A stretch of 29,345 bases of DNA, taken from an uncultured Clostridia bacterium (GTDB lineage Bacteria; Bacillota; Clostridia; Lachnospirales; Anaerotignaceae). Below the pieces are notes generated by a model, which worked only from the letters and a program-made list of their open reading frames with translations, did not search any database and had not been told where the DNA came from. The translations under genes were made by a program, and so were the position numbers. Within the stretch, counting starts at the first letter, position 1. Each line of letters starts with the position of its first letter. This document shows positions 1 to 9,200 of this stretch, one piece after another. The stretch is taken from the NCBI GenBank assembly GCA_910583755.1, contig CAJTZO010000028.1, forward strand, positions 1 to 29,345, read 5' to 3'.

Positions 1-121
1 GATTTTTAATCTGTCGCACATAATCTTTTATTCTTTCCTCTTTTGGTAAATCTGTGTTAATAACAACATCTCTAATATCCACTAATTTATCTCTGTCAAT
101 TATTTTTTGCTTACTTTTCAT
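1..121 (-). CDS. DUF6870-like small protein, 5' part only (runs off left edge)
   Basis: The first 40 codons are present, starting at the ATG at 119-121 behind a strong GGAGGAG ribosome binding site at the right distance. The visible peptide is charged and contains LVDIRDVVINTDLPKEERI and then a YVRQIKN stretch. I recall this pattern from a small family of about 80-100 residues (DUF6870-like) common in clostridial mobile elements and prophages. No function is known to me. Together with the neighbouring sigma-like gene it suggests that the left edge enters an integrative element. The family name is from memory, so treat it as moderate. Confidence 0.55.
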   Translation of the reverse strand, partial: MKSKQKIIDRDKLVDIRDVVINTDLPKEERIKDYVRQIKN

Positions 122-635
122 AATCAAATCTCTCCTCCATTATTTTTATATTTTTTTAATAGAAAAGACAAAACACTTTTTGAAATGTCCTGTCTTTTTT
201 ATTAAAATTTCTGTCAGACTGCAACATTGTAGCCTGACAGAAATATTTTAATGTATTTTATAATTTTTTTCTTTTGTACTGTATTCTAATATAACAAGAT
301 TATATTTTTAGCTCATTCCCCAGTACGGAATATACAAACTGCTAAAAAGCTATCACAAATACCACCGATACGTGTTATATTGCAGTTGACAAGTCTGCAC
401 ACGATATTCGCAGTATTCCTCATTTACTATGCGAGGTACACAACAGTGACTTTCTAACAATTATGGAATCGCTCCAATACTTTTTAGTATCATCATGGCA
501 ATTCTTCATAATATTAAAAATCGTTTGTATACTGATATGAATAGTTTACTATTTTTTGTCAAGGTGCAGTAAAAAGGTATCACAAAAAACCTTCTTATTA
601 TATAGGTAACTTCTAGCTCTTTTCTGCCCCCTATT
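122..635. other. Gene-poor stretch between the small DUF6870-like gene and the sigma-like gene
   Basis: I see no convincing gene here. It holds a long hairpin (208-243, listed separately) and a weaker one at about 164-198 (AAAAGACA ... TGTCTTTT). From about 300 to 480 the sequence is noticeably less AT-rich than its surroundings. In one plus-strand frame it stays open for about 64 codons (about 346-539) without a credible start or ribosome binding site. It may be a decayed fragment of something older, but I cannot identify it. Confidence 0.4.
208..243. repeat. Long near-perfect hairpin
   Basis: The arms TTTCTGTCAG (208-217) and CTGACAGAAA (234-243) pair perfectly over 10 bp. After one A/C mismatch the stem continues with CTGCAA / TTGTAG (one G-T pair), leaving a very short loop. 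The sequence after it on either strand is AT-rich but has no clean T-run. It could be a terminator for the leftward sigma-like gene, a structured leader of the next gene, or a recombination site. Confidence 0.55.
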
Positions 636-1028
636 TTAGAAAAAATTTTTAATTTTTTCTTCTACAGCAATAACAGATTTTTTGATACGATTAAGACCAC
701 ATTTTTCCATTCTTGCAATTTCCGTATAGCTGTAACCACAAATACGGTTCAAGTAAAATCTTCTCTGTTGTGTTTTTGTGCAAGTGCTTACAATTTTTTG
801 GATTTCTTTTAGCTGCTCTCTGTTAATGCAGTAGTCCTCTAAATTTTCAGCCACTCTTTTTTGATGTACTATGTAATCGTTCAGTTCTCTATCATCAATA
901 TGTTTTCTTCTTTCATACCTTTGATGTTCTTGTTCCTTATTTTCTTCCTGCAAAATTGCATAAACTTCTTCTGATACTTCAACGAAAACCATTTTTCCAT
1001 TGCTGTCTTTGATTTCAACTTTTCTCAT
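636..1028 (-). CDS. Sigma-70-like / phage-ICE type transcription regulator
   Basis: 130 residues from the ATG at 1026-1028. A longer TTG start is possible but would put the GGAGGAG ribosome binding site inside the coding region, so the ATG is preferred. The N-terminal third is charged. The C-terminal part (about 80-130), with TKTQQRRFYLNRICGYSYTE then IARMEKCGLNRIKKSV, reads as a sigma region-4-type helix-turn-helix: a first 'Q-R-R-F-x-L' helix followed by a turn and a recognition helix. This type of short sigma-like protein is common in clostridial conjugative elements and prophages, where it activates element genes. It is separated by a strong terminator from the Rhs operon, so it is probably not part of the secretion locus. 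Confidence 0.7.
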   Translation of the reverse strand: MRKVEIKDSNGKMVFVEVSEEVYAILQEENKEQEHQRYERRKHIDDRELNDYIVHQKRVAENLEDYCINREQLKEIQKIVSTCTKTQQRRFYLNRICGYSYTEIARMEKCGLNRIKKSVIAVEEKIKNFF

Positions 1029-1105
1029 TTTATTCTCCTCCAAATTTTGAATTTTTTTGAACTCAAAATTGTATAGGCGGAGAACGACAGTGTTTTTTGA
1101 GCAAA

Positions 1106-1145
1106 AAAAAGAACAAGTAAAATATAAAATTCACTTGTTCTTTTT
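1106..1145 (-). terminator. Strong intrinsic terminator at the end of the Rhs operon
   Basis: A 13-bp stem (AAAAAGAACAAGT at 1106-1118 with ACTTGTTCTTTTT at 1133-1145) is followed, reading leftward, by a T-run on the minus strand. The plus-strand side is also T-rich, so it may work in both directions. It lies about 230 bases beyond the stop codon of the TPR gene and upstream of the sigma-like gene, separating the two transcription units. Confidence 0.7.
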
Positions 1146-1241
1146 GCTTTTCATATAGATTGAAAAAATAAAAAAGGTTAACATACATTTTATTAAAATT
1201 AAACTGTAAATAATCAGATTTTTATTTTTATCTAATAAAAT

Positions 1242-1285
1242 AGGTGCAGATGTCAAAGTAAATTACTTCATTAACAACTGCACCT
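1242..1285 (-). terminator. Hairpin in the 3' region of the TPR gene transcript
   Basis: AGGTGCAG (1242-1249) pairs with CTGCACCT (1278-1285), and the loop contains a second small stem (AAGTAA / TTACTT). Leftward, the stem is followed by ATTTTATTAG, a weak T-rich tract. It may be a first, weak terminator or a 3' end stabiliser ahead of the stronger hairpin at 1106-1145. Otherwise the 346-base gap from 1029 to 1374 holds only AT-rich sequence. Confidence 0.45.
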
Positions 1286-1374
1286 TTCTGGCACTAAAAA
1301 AAAGCCAACTAATTTACACAAAAATATGTAACATTCATTGACTTTTTTCTCTTTTGTATTTTTTCAATTTACTT

Positions 1375-3093
1375 TTATTGTAATTTTTTTGCAGTATTTT
1401 CATCTGCAATCGCTTTTTCAGTTTCTCCTATTGCACGATAGGCTTTTGCACGATTCAAATAGGCTTCTTTATCATTTGGGTCATGAGCAATTACTTTGCT
1501 GAAATCAGAAATTGCTTTTTGATATTCTCCCAGTAAATGATAGCTTTCACCACGATTATAGTATATTTGCACTATAGTAGGGTTTAATTTTTCTGCTTTA
1601 TCAAAATCTGCAATCGCTTTTTCATATTCTTCTAATATGTTATATATTGCACCACGATTACAATATGCTTCTGTAAAATCTGGATTTAATGCAATCGCTT
1701 TTGTTAAATCTGCAATCGCTTTTTCATATTCTTTTAATTCAGCATAACTATCAGCTCTATTATAATAAGCGTCTGCATAGTCTGGTTTTAACATAATTGC
1801 TTTTGTTAAATCATCAACTGATTTTTGATGTTCCTCTAAAGCACTGTAACTATTAGCACGACAAAAATAGGTTTCTGCAAAATTTGGATTTAATGCTATC
1901 ATTTTTCCATAATAAAATATTGCTGTTTTGTAATCTTTCAATTTGAAATAATTTTTTCCTAAATTCAAGTATATTTTTTCCTCATTTGGATTTAATGCAA
2001 TCACTTTTTCATAATAAGTAATTGCTTTTTCATGTTGTTGTAATTGAGCATAGATATAACCTAAATTAAAATATGCGTGTTTATGGTTTGGATTTAGTGC
2101 AATCACTTTGTTGTAATCAGAAATTGCTTTTTCATATTCTTCTAAACGCATATAGTCAAAAGCACGACCACTATATGCATCTACATTATCTGCTTGCAAG
2201 TCAATTACTTCTGTAAAAAGTTGTGCTGCCTCTTCATATCTGCCTGCATCTGTATAAATACAACCATGTGTATAATAAGAGTCTGCTGCATTTTCATGTA
2301 ATGCTTCTAATATTTCTGAATCAATTTCTTGGTTCATTATCTTTTCTTTGTTTTCTTTTTCCTGTTCGTCATATGTATAAGGAATGTTTTCATCAAACCA
2401 ATACCCTTCTAAAATACTTTCTTGTAAATCAAAATGATATCTTTGATATATTTTTTGTAAATCCTTTTCAGTCTTTAAATACTCTATATCTCTTTTTTCT
2501 CTTTCAAACTCTAAAAGTACTAATTCATGTTCCTCAAATAATTCTTCTTCGATATGATTATCTACTTTTTTCATCAATTCTGGAGAATATTCACATAAAA
2601 AATCTGCTAAAAATGTAAAACTACGACTACAAATTATTATATCATCATCATCATTCATTTCATATGCTGATAATAAAGCTATTTGAGAAAACATATCATG
2701 TATATGTTGTACTATTCTAGATAACACTTCTATCCAATTTACTTGTTTGTAATTTTGTATTAAATAAGAAGGGGTGTCATCCCAACACTCATATAAAAAT
2801 CTATCTGGACCTTCATAATCATCATCACTTTGATATTGTTCTTCTGGTATTTTTTTCACTCTATCCATAATATGTTCATATATTGTGCCATTTACTGCCA
2901 TATCCCAACATTCTTCTAATCTAGCATTTAAGTTTTCTGTTCTGTCCCATTCTTGACCTTTGGCATATTGTTTATAAACCATAAATTTTCTTTCTGTTGC
3001 CATTAATAAAAAAAGTTTTTGTTGTTTAGTTGTTAGACTTCCTTCTATTTCTGTAATTAGAAATTCTTTTGTTTGTTCATATTCATATTTCAT
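1375..3093 (-). CDS. TPR-repeat protein with unknown N-terminal domain; candidate immunity protein of the Rhs toxin
   Basis: 572 residues, ATG start behind AAAGGAG. Residues about 1-265 form an acidic, largely helical domain with no signal peptide or membrane segment. The segment around residues 22-66 (QQKLFLLMATERKF, then W, N, L..CWDMAV) vaguely recalls the helical YjaG/DUF416 fold, but I am not sure. From about 271 to the end there are nine TPR units of 34 residues, with repeated YxxRGxxYxxLEEYEKAI-type cores and 'ALNPN' turns, so this half is a protein-binding superhelix. It follows the 3' end of the toxin-bearing Rhs gene, the usual position of an immunity gene in polymorphic toxin loci. 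It is large for an immunity protein, so an adaptor role is possible. The protein should be cytoplasmic. Confidence 0.75.
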   Translation of the reverse strand: MKYEYEQTKEFLITEIEGSLTTKQQKLFLLMATERKFMVYKQYAKGQEWDRTENLNARLEECWDMAVNGTIYEHIMDRVKKIPEEQYQSDDDYEGPDRFLYECWDDTPSYLIQNYKQVNWIEVLSRIVQHIHDMFSQIALLSAYEMNDDDDIIICSRSFTFLADFLCEYSPELMKKVDNHIEEELFEEHELVLLEFEREKRDIEYLKTEKDLQKIYQRYHFDLQESILEGYWFDENIPYTYDEQEKENKEKIMNQEIDSEILEALHENAADSYYTHGCIYTDAGRYEEAAQLFTEVIDLQADNVDAYSGRAFDYMRLEEYEKAISDYNKVIALNPNHKHAYFNLGYIYAQLQQHEKAITYYEKVIALNPNEEKIYLNLGKNYFKLKDYKTAIFYYGKMIALNPNFAETYFCRANSYSALEEHQKSVDDLTKAIMLKPDYADAYYNRADSYAELKEYEKAIADLTKAIALNPDFTEAYCNRGAIYNILEEYEKAIADFDKAEKLNPTIVQIYYNRGESYHLLGEYQKAISDFSKVIAHDPNDKEAYLNRAKAYRAIGETEKAIADENTAKKLQ

Positions 3094-3125
3094 AAATTTA
3101 ACAACTCCTTTTATTATAAATAACG

Positions 3126-3180
3126 AAGGCTATTTATTATTATAAAAATTTTTAAATTAAACTAACAATAAAATAGCCTT
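3126..3180 (-). terminator. Hairpin between the Rhs gene and the TPR gene
   Basis: AAGGCTATTT (3126-3135) pairs with AAATAGCCTT (3171-3180). On the plus strand the stem is followed by seven Ts. Leftward, in the direction of the genes, the tract is weaker (CGTTATTT). It may act as a leaky terminator or RNA stabiliser that sets the ratio of toxin to downstream protein. No plus-strand gene explains the stronger T-run. Confidence 0.4.
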
Positions 3181-3200
3181 TTTTTACTTTACTTATTTTC

Positions 3201-6200
3201 TTACATGTTATAATCCCTTGAATAGATAGCATTTCTAGTATTTTCGCTAAATCCTGTGCAATTTATAACTTTCTCATGCATTTGTATAAAGCTACAACTT
3301 GGACAAGAAAGATGACTACAGAATTGAACAGAATATCTTACTGCATTAGAACCAAGTTCATCTTTTATGCCTTGTATTCCTCCTACTTCTGCATGACCAT
3401 CACCAAATTTAAATTTGTTTCCTATTTTTGTAGATAAATTTTCTCCTCCTTTTATTTCTTTTCCTCTTTTATTTGCAAATTTTTCTTTTCTTTCATTTAA
3501 TCCATTATTTATAAACTCTTCTGACATAATGACAGATTTTTTATCTATTTCAAGCTTAGAATCCAGTTTATATTTTGTGCTGTTAGATATTACAGTTACA
3601 TTATCACTACCAAATATATCTTGTGCAACTTTTTTAGATTGTTCTGGTATATTTCCTACTGAACTTACAAATACATGTCCATTTGGTGCAATAGTTACTG
3701 CTAATGGTAATTGACAAGAAAATCCTTTATATGTATATTTTGTAGTATTATCCTCTATTCGGCTTTTGGGGACATTATTTTTAAATGCTTCTCTGTGTAT
3801 TTTATCTGTAATTTTTTGCAATTCTTCCATAGCAAAAAATTTCTGTCCATTTGGTGTATTTACTAATACACCATCTTCTCTTATTCTTTCTCTGATAACT
3901 CTTAAATCATGTGGTTCAAAAGTGTTATCATAATAATCCTGACCATCTGGTATCCTATCAAGTCTTCTTTCTGTACACTGTTTTTTATACCCACTAGGGT
4001 CAATCCATAGCAGTGGATTATTGACAACATACACATAGAGGTTTAATCCATCATCTCTATATATATCTTCTTGTGTAAAGCGTGCTATCACTGGGTTGTA
4101 GAATCTTGCTCTTAAGTAGTATTGTTGTGTTTCATTATCTAGCTGTTCTCCTGCATACTTGAAAACATTCTCTACATTTTCCTGCTGTTCTCTAATATTT
4201 CCAAACACATCATACTGATAGCTGTTTTCTATTTCCTCATCAATGTTGGTTAAATGAGTAATATCCCCATGTTCATTTTGATGATAGTAGTATTGATTGT
4301 TATCTATTTCCTTTTTGACAAGCCCATACCCTCTCACTTCTCTGCTTTTCAGTTCACCGTCTTTGTTGGTTTCTGCTGTAATGCTCCAACCATCAAAAAT
4401 ATAGTTGTGCGTTTCTCCATTGACTTCCTTTTTGTAGCGGAAGCCCAAAGGGTCATATTTATTTTTAATGATGTCGCCGTTTTCTGTTGTGACTTGTCTT
4501 GTTCTGTTGTATATGTCGTATTGGTATGTTGTTGTGCCTTTACTGCTTGTCTGTTCCAGTGTATTGCCTTGATTGTCATATTTATAGAAAATTGTATCAT
4601 TTTCTTTATCTATCTGCAACAACTGGTTTTTATTATTGTAGTAATAATTTTCCCCTTTGCCTTGCAGTGTCCTTTTTATTCTATTTCCCACAGCATCATA
4701 ATCAAACAGTTCTGTCACTTTTTCATCATACACAACTGTTTTGATTTGATTCAGACTATCATAATCATATGTTGTTTTGACACCTTTTTCCATTTTTTGT
4801 ATCTGATTGCCGTTTTCATCATAAGCATATATATTTTGTGTAATCAATGTACCATCTTTTTTTGCTGTCATCAGGCTAACAACAGACTGGTCTTTATTAT
4901 AGCTATACTCTGTTGTAATACCATTACCATAACATATTTTTTGAAGTGTGCTGTCATCATTGTAGTAATATTGTGCTGCTTTTTCGCCATCATCTATTAC
5001 TGTCTGTATTCTTCCTATGTCGTCAAATGTATATGCTGTTTGTTTTCCAGAAATATCTTTTTGACAAACCATATTACCATTTTTATCATATTGATATTGC
5101 AATACTTTTTTGCCATTTTGCCATTTTTCAATCTGTCTGCCCTGTTTGTCATACTGATAAGTATACAAAATACCTTTTGATATTGCTTTTTTGAGCGTAC
5201 CATCTGCATTATATTCATAGCTTTCTGAAAAATCTGGCTGTATAAAACGATTTCTACCCTTTGATTGTCTGCTGGCATTTGACACATTGATTAAATTGTC
5301 ATCTGTATCATAAGTATATTTTAATTCGTTGCCATTTCTATCTTTTTTATAGTATAGATTTCCAGAAATGTCATATAACATTATTTCTTCCATGCCCTGC
5401 TGGTCAATGATTTTATACAGTTTATTCAGGCTGTTATATTGATATTGTATGATGTTTCCATTGCCGTCTGTTGTTGCTGTAACATTTCCCGCATAGTCAT
5501 AATCAAATTTTTCTCTGCTTCCATCTGCTTTTATTGTTTCTGCTACTCTGCCCCATGTGTCTGTAATGTAGCTTGTTTGGTTTTTGTTGCCGTCTATTGT
5601 TTTCACAACATTGTCCAGTGCGTCATATTCATATTGCTGACTACTTTTTTCTGCTGTCAAAACAGTTACACGTCTATTTGCAATATCATATTGATATTTT
5701 ACAGCATTTTTCACACCATTTATTTGTTTTGTAACATTGTCATTTATATCATATTGATATGACTTTTCTGTAATGCCTAATGCATTTACAACACTTAACA
5801 ATCTGTCTTTTTCGTCATAAATGTATGTCGTACCTTTTTCTGTATCAATTTGTTCTGGCAATATTTGCTTTTTGACTTTGCCATTTAAAGTATACTGTAT
5901 TTTTGTTGTTTCATTTTCTTTGTTCGTAATAGAAATTGGTCTATCCAGCAAATCGTATACTACTTTTTGTGTATTGCCATCTATATCTGTAATACACACA
6001 ACATTTTTGTTTTTATCATATACAAAACTGTTTTCTCTTTTCTTTTTGCCGTTTTCCAGTGTTATATTTTTTATCAAACGGTCAGTATGGTCATACTCCT
6101 GCAACACTTTTTTACCATTAGGGTAAATGGTTTGTATGACATTTCCATTTGAATCATAAATATATGATGTAACAGATTTCATTTGTTCCTGTGCATCATA

Positions 6201-9200
6201 GCAGTCTTGTTTATCAATGATTTCTGTTTGTTTTATCAATCTGTTTGCTTTATCGTATTGATATTTTGTAATTTTATATTTTGTATCATTGATTTTTTGT
6301 TTTTCAGAAATACAATTTCCTCTTTTATCATAAGCATATTCTACACAAGCACTCGTTGTATCCGTTGCTTTTGTAAGCTGATTCATGACATTATATGTAT
6401 AATAAAATTGATGACAAAAAACAGGTTTTTGATTTTCTGTAACATATTCTTTACTTCTTTTTTCTTGTATGAGATTTCCCAATGCGTCATATTCATAATA
6501 GAACACACTATAATATACTTCATTTTCATTTATTGTTTTTGGTATTCTTTTTTCTATCAATCTGCCTGCTTTGTCATATTGATAAAGCGTACCATATCTT
6601 TGCTCGTCTGTTTTACCGCTCTGATAGCCTTTTGCATCTATTTCTTTTACAATCAAACCCATTTCATTATAAATCATTTTTTTAACAACAATACCTTTTT
6701 CGTCCATTACTGTTGTTAAACGGTTCATGCTGTCATAAATATATTCTGTTGCCACGCCGTCATCCGTTTCAGCTTTATAATTTTCTGGTTTGATTTCTTT
6801 GATTTTGTTTTTATTGTTATCATAAAATGACCTCAATACACCGCCATCTGGGTAAATCGTTTTTATCTGATTTCCCACAGCGTCATATTCGTAACAAACA
6901 CCTTCGCCATTATCGCTATTTTCATCATAACAATTCGGATTGATTTCTTTGAGTACTCTGCCCCAGTTATCTCTTTTTAAAGCGAATACACTGCCTTCTG
7001 GCGTAATGGTTTTTATCACTCTGTCAAAACTGTCATAAATATACTCATAACATTTTTGAGGTTTTCCACTTTGATATTCATTAGGCAAAAACTTTTTAAC
7101 AGGCTCGTCCATTTTATTGTAAAGCGTTATGGTTGTATTGCCTTCACCATCTTCTTGTTTTACTAAACTATCATTATTATTGTAATAATAGTTTTCTGTA
7201 CAGCCTTCTATTGTCTGACTTATTTTTCTTCCTACATCATCATATTCCATATCTATAGTGTGATGTTCATTTATGATTTGTGTAGGTAAGTGATATTGTT
7301 CACTTTTATAAACATATTTTGTAACAAAACCATTTGCGTCTTTTACTTCTGTAACACGTCCTTTACTGTCCCTTTTATATGTTGTAACAGCATAATATTG
7401 GTCTTGTAATTGTTCTTTTTGTTTTGTAACATTGTTATTTTTGTCATATTCTGTAAAAATATTTTGTCCATTTGCTTTGGTATGCTGTATTACAAAACCG
7501 CTTTCATTGTATTTCCAGTTTTCTTTTGTGCCGTCTGGATTTTCAAGCAATACAATATTTGCATTTTCGTCATAAATTCGTTTTGTAATATTGCCATTAC
7601 CATCTTTTATGAATATTTTATTTTCCCATTTGTCATAGTCATATTCTTCTGTACTACCATCTTGTTTTACAACTTTTGTTACAAGTAATTTATTGTTGTA
7701 ATAAAATTGCTCACTTGCATCATCGGCAGTATAATAAAATGTATTGACTTTTTCCTTTTCATCATAGGTAACAAATACCTCTTGGCTTTCATTAAATTTT
7801 TGCCATATTACACGCCCTTTTTTGTCAAATTTATTTTCTACATATGTTTTACCATTGGCGTCTGTAATAGAATCCATGTAGCCATTTTCATTATAAGTAT
7901 ATGTTGTAATGCCATGATTTCTATCTTCTACTTTTGTTAACAATTCTCCCTCATAGTAATAGTGCATTGTTCTGCCTATGTGGTCTGTAATAGAAGAAAT
8001 TTTATTATCATGATATTCAAATTTTAATTGCTTACCGCCTGTTGTTTCAATGCTTTCTATCACTTCTGTATTATCAATATACTGTATAGAAAGTGTATTT
8101 TGATTGCTGTCAGTAATAGAGATTAAATTGCCACGCTGATTATAAACATATTTCTTTTTATCAAATGTCAGCATAGTAATAAAACCTGTTTCACTATCCT
8201 CTTGTATTTTGTTTCGTAGACTGCCCTCTTTGGCACTTGTCCAAACATCACATTGCTTTTCAAATACTTCAATACTGCTATCGGGCATTTGTATCATCAT
8301 AAATCTGTCATTGTGCATGACACGGCTGTCAATATTCATTGTCCAGCCTTTACCTATACAGCTTGTTCTATGGTTTTTAGAATTATAATATCTTACAATT
8401 TCCAAATCAAAACCAACATCTGGTATCACAATATCAGTAAATGTTTCTGTTAATAATCCTCTTACCGTGTCAACTGGCTCACCAGTTGACATTGCCTGCA
8501 CACCGTTCATAATTACTGATTGCAAAAGTCTATTTTGTATTTGCTGCCGACCCTCTTCTGTAATCTCCCCTTCATTTCTAATAGCAACAATACCTGCCTC
8601 TCCTGCTGTATCTCCTAATACATCTAATATATATTTTGCACTTTTTTTGTCATATTCCATACCAATTCTGTTGGTAATAGAACCTGTAATTTGTGAAGCT
8701 GCCAATGCTCCAAAGTCTATATCTCCTGTGCTAGTCAATTCTGATACTGCACTTACTGTTGTATCAATTGCCTGTTTTCCAAGCCATTCTTGTGCTTTTG
8801 TCATACCACATGGGTTTTGAAGTCCTGTTTTTTGTAATAATCCTCCTGTTAAAAGTCCTACAAATGCTCCATTTTCTGCTGTCCTTAACAATTCTGCCAA
8901 ACCAGAAGAAGAAGATAAATCGTAAATAGGTTCTCCTGAAAGTGCATTACCAATTCCTTGCCCTGCTACAGCCATACCGCCTCCTGTAGCTGCTGACATA
9001 AGCAGTTGAGGTGCTGCTAAATAGGCAAGTAGTGCTTCATTTACCAATCCTGAACCATACATAATTATATCAAAAGCATCTTGATTGCCTCCTAATATAG
9101 TATCTCTTAAAGGATTAAAACCACCACTATAATCTCCTTTAGCAATACTGTGATTAATAGAAGAACTCTCTGCTATATTGGAAGCTCCTACGACTGCACC

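Noticed and set aside
54..251. 65-codon plus-strand frame at the left edge
   Set aside because: It overlaps the start of the minus-strand DUF6870-like gene and its ribosome binding site, is low in complexity, and has no start signal.
1400..2300. Regular DNA repeat in the TPR gene, looked at as a possible CRISPR array
   Set aside because: The period is 102 bases, exactly 34 codons, and the repeats code for TPR units. There are no unique spacers.
4254..5180. Long open frame of 308 codons on the plus strand opposite the Rhs gene
   Set aside because: It is the antisense of the YD repeats. Their repeated codons leave stops rare on the other strand, and the product is Phe/Ile/Cys-rich without a ribosome binding site.
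5439..6719. Several further plus-strand frames of 60-180 codons with hydrophobic products
   Set aside because: All lie inside the Rhs gene in antisense. They show the same low-complexity hydrophobic bias, with no start signals.
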